From assembly GCF_002101785.1 (NCBI RefSeq), contig NZ_LQPJ01000102.1:92772-156771 (forward strand): a stretch of 64,000 nucleotides of DNA. The letters are read 5' to 3'. Below, piece after piece: positions 60,056-64,000 of this stretch. Position 1 is the first letter of the stretch. Each line of letters opens with the position of its first letter. Made by a program: the position numbers and the translations under genes. The notes under the pieces were generated by a model, which saw only the letters and a program-made list of their open reading frames with translations, was not told the DNA's origin and ran no database searches. Source of the DNA: Mycobacterium palustre. GTDB lineage: Bacteria > Actinomycetota > Actinomycetes > Mycobacteriales > Mycobacteriaceae.

Positions 60056-60865
60056 TCAGACGTTTCGCCACACCGGCGGCCTTCGCTCCTTGAACGCACG
60101 GACGCCCTCGGCAAGGTCGTCGGTGGTGAACGCCAGTGCGAGCTGAGCCTGCAGGTAGTCCAATGCCGCGTCCAGCGGCAGGTCGCGCGTCGCCGCCAAC
60201 GCCTTCTTTCCGAGTCCCAGCAGCAGCGGCGACTTTTCGGCGATGGTGGCGACCCAGGCCCGCACGGCATCGTCGAATTCCGCGTCGGGAACCACCCGGT
60301 TCACCAGCCCAGCGGCGGCGGCCTCCGTGGCGGAAATCAGCCGGCCCGTCATCATCAGGTCGTTTGCTATGAGTCGGCCGGTGGCCCGGAAGATGAGTGC
60401 TGAGATCATGAATGGGAAGGCGCCCACGTTGACCTCGGGGCAACCCAGCCGCACCGACTCCTTGGCAATGACAAGGTCGCACGCCAGCGCGATCCCGAGT
60501 GCCCCGGCGAGCACGTCGCCATTCGCGGCGCATATCACGGGCTTGTCGATGGAGGTCAATGCCCGAAAAATGTCCGGAAACCGTTTGAGCCCAGCGTATT
60601 TCGCGATGGTGGGGCGGGTGTCGGCGAATGCGTCGAGATTTCCGCCCGATGAGAACACGCGTTCGTGCGAGGATGTCAAGACGATCACCCGCACGTCGGG
60701 ATCGTCCGCGGCGCGGCCGAGTGATTCCATCAGCTCGTCGAGCAGCGTGTCCGACAGTGCGTTGCGCCGCTTCGGATCGTCGAGGATCAGGTAGGCCGCC
60801 GATGGCGCATCGGTGCCGGCACGCACGGGTCGCTTGCGGTAGTCGATCAAAGACGTCGTGGTCAT
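60056..60865 (-). CDS. enoyl-CoA hydratase/isomerase family protein D
   Basis: A 269-residue crotonase from ATG 60865, overlapping the MDR gene by 4 bp. It has VFSSGGNLDAFAD, VLAGALGIALACDLVIAKE, GCPEVNVGAFPFMISALIFRATG and FKERRPPVWRNV. It is the most distant of the crotonases here (LAGALG in place of AAGGGF). Its reaction could be hydration or double-bond isomerisation. It is downstream of the MDR oxidoreductase, outside the operator-bounded FadD unit. Confidence 0.85.
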   Translation of the reverse strand: MTTTSLIDYRKRPVRAGTDAPSAAYLILDDPKRRNALSDTLLDELMESLGRAADDPDVRVIVLTSSHERVFSSGGNLDAFADTRPTIAKYAGLKRFPDIFRALTSIDKPVICAANGDVLAGALGIALACDLVIAKESVRLGCPEVNVGAFPFMISALIFRATGRLIANDLMMTGRLISATEAAAAGLVNRVVPDAEFDDAVRAWVATIAEKSPLLLGLGKKALAATRDLPLDAALDYLQAQLALAFTTDDLAEGVRAFKERRPPVWRNV

Positions 60866-61842
60866 GCGTGCTCCAATACGGTCTTCCCGAATCCACTCGA
60901 TGACTCGAGGTGCGCATGTGCGTCTGCGGCGTCGTCCAGGGAAAACACCCGGTCGATGAGTGGCGGCGGTACGCGGCGTTCGGTCAGCAGCTGCAAAAGA
61001 CTGGTGAAATCGCGGGTGCTGCCCAACGTGGTTCCCAAGAGGTCGTATTGGCCGAAATAGAACTGTCGCACATCCATGGCGGCGGTCTGGGACGCGCTGG
61101 CACCGAGGACCACCAGCCGCCCTCCGGGACGCAACGCGCGCACCGACTCGGCCCAGCGACCAACAGGATCGAGCACTAGGTCGAATCCGGTGCCCGCCGG
61201 TGACAGGGCGCGAGCCTGCTGGAGCCAATCCGGATCGCTGTGCAGCACACCGCCGAATGCGCCTTCGGCGACGGCGCGCGCGATCTTCTCGGGCGAGGAC
61301 GACGTAACGGCGATCGACGCGCCCACGTGTGACGCGAGTTGGACTGCCATGGTGGCGATTCCGCCACCGGCGCCCAAGACCAGCATCGATTCGCCCGCCC
61401 GCAGCCGGCCCCGGGTGAACAACGCGCGGTAGGTGGTCAGGCCAACCAGCGGCAGCGCCGCGGCTTGGAACCAGTTGTAACCCTTCGGTTTCGGGGCGAG
61501 GCAATTCTCTGGGACGCTTACCAATTCGGCGTAGGTCCCGGGCAGGCGGTCGCCCAGGATGCACCAGCCAGGCGCGGGGGCGTCGTTGCGGTCGCCCCAG
61601 TAGAGCGAAGGCACGATCATCACGTCCTCGCCGGTGTCACGCCTCACCCCGGCCCCATCGGCGCCTATCACGTGCGGCAGTGGCGAAGCGTAGAGGCCCT
61701 GTCGAACCAATACGTCGTGCCAGTTCAATGCTGCGGCACGCAGTCTGACTACCACCCAGCCGGGCCGCTCGATCGGGTCGGGGAAGCTGTCCGGCCTCAA
61801 CACCTCGGGTCCACCGAACTCGTGAATCACGACGGCCCGCAC
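60862..61842 (-). CDS. zinc-independent MDR oxidoreductase (quinone/enoyl reductase type)
   Basis: A 326-residue medium-chain dehydrogenase from GTG 61842. It has AAALNWHDVLVRQG, PHVIGADGAG, AALPLVGLTTYRALFTRGRLRAGE, VLGAGGGIATMAVQLASHVGA and VIDRVFSLDDAADAHAHLESSSGFGKTVL-like parts. The zinc-binding Cys cluster of alcohol dehydrogenases is absent, as in quinone or enoyl reductases. It probably reduces or oxidises a C=C or carbonyl with NADPH. It is coupled to the hydratase downstream. Confidence 0.87.
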   Translation of the reverse strand: MRAVVIHEFGGPEVLRPDSFPDPIERPGWVVVRLRAAALNWHDVLVRQGLYASPLPHVIGADGAGVRRDTGEDVMIVPSLYWGDRNDAPAPGWCILGDRLPGTYAELVSVPENCLAPKPKGYNWFQAAALPLVGLTTYRALFTRGRLRAGESMLVLGAGGGIATMAVQLASHVGASIAVTSSSPEKIARAVAEGAFGGVLHSDPDWLQQARALSPAGTGFDLVLDPVGRWAESVRALRPGGRLVVLGASASQTAAMDVRQFYFGQYDLLGTTLGSTRDFTSLLQLLTERRVPPPLIDRVFSLDDAADAHAHLESSSGFGKTVLEHA

Positions 61843-61884
61843 GCGGTCTCCTTCCGTTCCCGACCGTCGATGGCGCTGTCGGGT

Positions 61885-62319
61885 TCAGGCCAGGCCGAGT
61901 TGCGTCATGAGTGTCGCGACGTTCCAGTAGGCATGCACGGCTACCGCGCGGCCGTCGTCGTCGATCTGCCAGATGTCGGTTCCCATGACGTCGAACGGGC
62001 GCCCGGTGGGTGGCACACCAGGAGGAAAGCCTTCTCCGGTGTGGGTGCCGACCATCCGCCACTCCTGCGAGACCCGCCGGTTGGCCGCGTCGACTAACGG
62101 CTCCCCTAAGGGGTGAAAGGCCAGATCGGGAAAGCCAGACCACGCCGCGGCGAAGAAGGCGGCGACGTCGTCACGGTTGGTGATCGGTCCGGGCAGCCCG
62201 GGATCCTGCCAGTCGACCCCGTCGGCGATCACGCTCAACGCGGTGGCGATGTCACGCTGACCCCAGGCGGCGAAATAGCGAGCCGGATAGGCGGCAAGGT
62301 CTGCGGTAGTGAGTGGCAT
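61885..62319 (-). CDS. SnoaL-like / NTF2-fold protein C
   Basis: A 144-residue protein from ATG 62319 (GTG 62325 is possible; AGGG 7 bases upstream favours the ATG). The NTF2-like fold is seen in RYFAAWGQRDIATALSVIADGVDW, PITNRDDVAAFFAAAWSGFPDL, EWRMVGTHTGEGFPPGVPPTGRPFD and HAYWNVATLMTQLGLA. These are the SnoaL/polyketide-cyclase landmarks. It is 42 bp upstream of the MDR gene and behind a C/G palindrome shared with the SnoaL operon at 32.3 kb. Confidence 0.82.
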   Translation of the reverse strand: MPLTTADLAAYPARYFAAWGQRDIATALSVIADGVDWQDPGLPGPITNRDDVAAFFAAAWSGFPDLAFHPLGEPLVDAANRRVSQEWRMVGTHTGEGFPPGVPPTGRPFDVMGTDIWQIDDDGRAVAVHAYWNVATLMTQLGLA

Positions 62320-62636
62320 GGTCACATCCCTTCAGCCGCGCGTTTCGGCGGCGTGCGGCCAACCGTAACGGCGGTCTCGGGTTTGGTTCGTCCCCCCTAC
62401 GAGGGTTTTTCCAGCCACGTTCGGATGGGTCGAGCCGGACCGGGGGCGTCTGATTTGCATCGATGGATTGGTGCGAACGCCGCTGGTGTCGGTTTGCCAC
62501 GTTATCCAGGCCACCCCGTTCGGGCGGCACGATGTCACTCGAAAGGGTGGCGCGCTCGCGACGATCCCGTCAGCACACTTGACTGGAGGACAAGCGAGAG
62601 GCCGCGGGCGACGCGGCATGTGGAGGTTGGGTAATC
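62320..62636. other. divergent promoter region with C/G box
   Basis: About 317 bp between SnoaL protein C and the FAD monooxygenase gene. It contains the C/G palindrome at 62392-62407. GGAGG lies about a dozen bases before the monooxygenase start. No gene is supported. Confidence 0.45.
62392..62407. promoter_or_regulatory. C/G palindrome CCCCCCTACGAGGGTT
   Basis: Same CCCT-N4-GGG core and spacing as the sites at 32446 and 34845. It lies 73 bp before SnoaL protein C. As at 32.4 kb, the site controls a SnoaL-like gene and a divergent flavoprotein gene, which supports common control. Confidence 0.5.
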
Positions 62637-63524
62637 GTGGTCCTGAGCAACGACCAGTTGCCTGCGACGATCGAAGAGACCGACGTGGTGATCGTCGGCG
62701 CTCGGCTGGCAGGTACGGCGACCGCCGTGCCGTTGGCCCGGGCGGGGCTGGAAGTGGTCGTGCTGGATAAGGTTCGCTTCCCGTCCGACACGTTGAGCAC
62801 CCACGCGTTGGTTCCCAGCGGTGTCCAGGAGCTCCTGATGATGGGCGCCCTGGACCGCGTGCTGGCACTGGGTCCGGCCAAGCCTCGTTACCTCGCGGTC
62901 AACGACGGGCCGGTGTCGTTTCGGGAACGCTTCCGTGAGTTCATGGGCATCGACTTCGGTTTGTGCATACCGCGCGACCAACTCGATGTGCTGCTGGTCG
63001 AGACCGCACGCGCCGCCGGTGTGGATGTGCGCGAACGCTGCAGCGTCGAAGACGTGGTGTGGCGGGGTGAACGTGCCGCGGGAATCCGTTACCGCATCGG
63101 CGGCCGGCCTGACCACGTGCACGAGATTCATGCGCAGGTGGTGGTCGGCGCCGACGGCCGCAGATCACGGATGGCGGCGGCGTTGGGAGTTTGGGAGCCC
63201 TATCGAGGGTCGAAGAACCTGCGCGGCTTTGCCTTTCGGTACGTCGACGACCCGGTGGGCGCCCAAGGACAAGACGCCTTCGAGATTTACCGAGCCGAGG
63301 GCAACATGGCTTTGGTGCTGCCCAGCTGCCCCGCCGGCCGGGCGACGGTCGTGCATATGTGCGACTCGAAGGACATCCCGCGGTTTCGGGCGCAGCCGGA
63401 GGAGATCTGGCAGGAGAAGCTGGCTCGTGATCCGCGCCTGCGTCAGCGCATCGGAGACGCCACGAACATGAGCAAGCTGCGCACTACCGATGACCTGTCG
63501 GCCTTTTACCGTCGCTCCAGCGGG
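62637..63524 (+). pseudogene. FAD-dependent monooxygenase, interrupted by IS element
   Basis: The reading frame begins with GTG 62637 and codes for a flavoprotein of the PHBH/geranylgeranyl-reductase group. It has TDVVIVGARLAGTATAVPLARAG (Rossmann), RFPSDTLSTHALVPSGVQELL, VGADGRRSRMAAALGV and ends AFYRRSSG. Family members continue with a GPGWALVGDAGH motif for FAD. Here the sequence changes to an unrelated frame and stops at about 63584, with IS256-type DNA from about 63525. About 100 or more C-terminal residues including the second FAD motif are missing, so the gene is probably inactive. The exact break is uncertain by a few bases. Confidence 0.8.
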
Positions 63525-64000
63525 GGTCACGTCCCGTGGAGTGGTGTAAGAGCGGTCGCGTGTCCGCGTGTGGCTCTGTGGTAGCCACTATGCCGTGAGA
63601 GCGGCTGTGGGGGCAATGGTTTCGGCACTTTGGTCACTGACGTCGAGCAGAGCGAGGCTGGTCTCGGAGAGGTAGCGCTTGTCGGCGACCTGCCATTCGT
63701 CGTGGGCCTCAACGAGTACCGAGCCGGCCAGCCGTAACAGCGCGGCGGGGTTGGGGAACACGCCGACGACGTCGGTGCGGCGTTTGATTTCCTTGTTCAA
63801 TCGCTCCAGTGGGTTGGTTGACCAGATCTTTTTCCAGTGGGCCACCGGGAAGTCGGCGAAGGCGGTGATGTCGGCGGCGGCCTCGCGCAACATGGTTTCG
63901 ACCTTGGGGAACTGGCGGCCGAGCATGCCGGCGATGGTGTCGAGTTGTTCGCGCACGTGCTCGGCGTCTGGCTGGGCGAAGACGGTGCGGATCGCGGCGG
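63525..64000. mobile_element. IS256-family insertion sequence, left part
   Basis: The monooxygenase similarity ends at about 63524, and unique DNA with GGTCACGTCCCGTGGAGTGG begins, followed by a transposase frame on the minus strand. The element runs out of the window. The first bases probably contain one terminal inverted repeat; its partner and the expected 8-bp target duplication are outside. Confidence 0.75.
63588..64000 (-). CDS. IS256-family transposase, C-terminal part
   Basis: The minus-strand frame is open to the window edge (at least 137 residues). It has the IS256/MULE C-terminal pattern: ADFPVAHWKKIWSTNPLERLNKEIKRRTDVVGVFPNPAALLRLAGSVLVEAHDEW, then ADKRYLSETSLALL. The NPLERLNKEIKRR stretch with its Glu is the typical third acidic residue region of the DDE active site. 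Mutator/IS256 elements move by cut-and-paste. It is shared with other mycobacterial insertion sequences; the precise name cannot be set from this fragment. Confidence 0.88.
   Translation of the reverse strand, partial: AAIRTVFAQPDAEHVREQLDTIAGMLGRQFPKVETMLREAAADITAFADFPVAHWKKIWSTNPLERLNKEIKRRTDVVGVFPNPAALLRLAGSVLVEAHDEWQVADKRYLSETSLALLDVSDQSAETIAPTAALTA

Noticed and set aside
59991..60917. 308-codon minus-strand ORF overlapping the hydratase
   Set aside because: Arg-rich shadow of the crotonase gene at 60056-60865.
62100..62115. CTCCCCTAAGGGGTG palindrome
   Set aside because: It resembles the C/G box but lies inside the SnoaL protein C coding sequence and has a much shorter spacer.
1..64000. 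tRNA, rRNA, CRISPR array, riboswitch or prophage
   Set aside because: None of the expected sequence patterns was found; repeats present are short regulatory sites only.

Overview
The window looks like chromosomal DNA of a high-GC actinobacterium, most likely a nontuberculous Mycobacterium. The reasons are the many GTG starts, the dense set of FadD/FadE/EchA-type lipid enzymes, F420-type luciferase-like oxidoreductases, an NDMA-dependent alcohol dehydrogenase, a TIGR03084-type protein, and a MenB-type protein that closely resembles mycobacterial MenB as I remember it. No rRNA, tRNA or CRISPR array was seen. Almost every gene belongs to acyl-CoA catabolism or its control, so this reads as an accessory catabolic region. 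An IS256-type element has entered at the right edge.

Layout. (1) 1-3.4 kb, minus strand: a CaiB/BaiF CoA-transferase (cut by the window edge), a type-B carboxylesterase and a fumarylacetoacetate-hydrolase-fold protein. (2) 3.8-6.8 kb, plus strand: a bicupin, a DUF3500 protein and an SDR, overlapping or closely spaced. (3) 6.8-11.8 kb, minus strand: two small MaoC-type hydratase subunits, a DUF35-thiolase fusion, a thiolase and an acyl-CoA dehydrogenase (ACAD). A divergent second ACAD subunit lies at 11.9-12.9 kb. The composition resembles the M. tuberculosis igr side-chain-cleavage set. (4) 13.1-18.1 kb: a TetR regulator, a small conserved-looking protein, a FadD35-like ligase and a second DUF3500 protein. 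(5) 18.4-25.1 kb, minus strand: ACAD, TIGR03084 protein, biotin-dependent acyl-CoA carboxylase alpha and beta subunits, and a nitronate-monooxygenase-type flavoprotein. (6) 25.4-42.8 kb: four GAF/LuxR-type regulators interspersed with aldehyde dehydrogenases, a FadD, two SnoaL-like proteins, an ACAD-like flavoprotein, luciferase-like proteins, a 7-TM protein, a TetR, a MenB-like enzyme and an NDMA-dependent alcohol dehydrogenase. (7) 43.5-46.5 kb, plus strand: orphan cytochrome oxidase III/IV-like subunits, a 6-TM protein and a ScoA/ScoB CoA-transferase. (8) 46.6-62.3 kb, mostly minus strand: a long beta-oxidation block with three enoyl-CoA hydratases, a BadH-like SDR, an HMG-CoA-lyase-like enzyme, an acetyl-CoA hydrolase/transferase, a thiolase, a second SDR and two ACADs. 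Then come a divergent GntR/FadR regulator, another ACAD, a cyclohexanecarboxylate-CoA-ligase-like FadD, a hydratase, an MDR oxidoreductase and a SnoaL-like protein. (9) 62.6-64 kb: an FAD monooxygenase gene cut by the IS256-type element.

How the parts may work together (inference). A 17-bp palindrome, consensus TTATGGTCAGACCATAA, occurs five times between 37.8 and 60.0 kb. It lies in front of the MenB-like gene, between the 42.8-kb aldehyde dehydrogenase and the oxidase/ScoAB genes, in front of the 46.6-55.1 kb block, in front of the GntR gene and its divergent ACAD, and in front of the FadD. This is the FadR-type operator form, so the GntR protein at 56.3 kb probably controls the whole right-hand half. 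Its predicted enzymes match the logic of alicyclic-acid breakdown: ligase, dehydrogenase, hydratase, BadH-like dehydrogenase, MenB/BadI-type ring opening, then beta-oxidation. A second recurrent box, CCCT-N4-GGG flanked by further C and G, occurs at the SnoaL/ACAD, luciferase/7-TM, alcohol dehydrogenase and FAD-monooxygenase promoters. It is a candidate site for the GAF/LuxR regulators.
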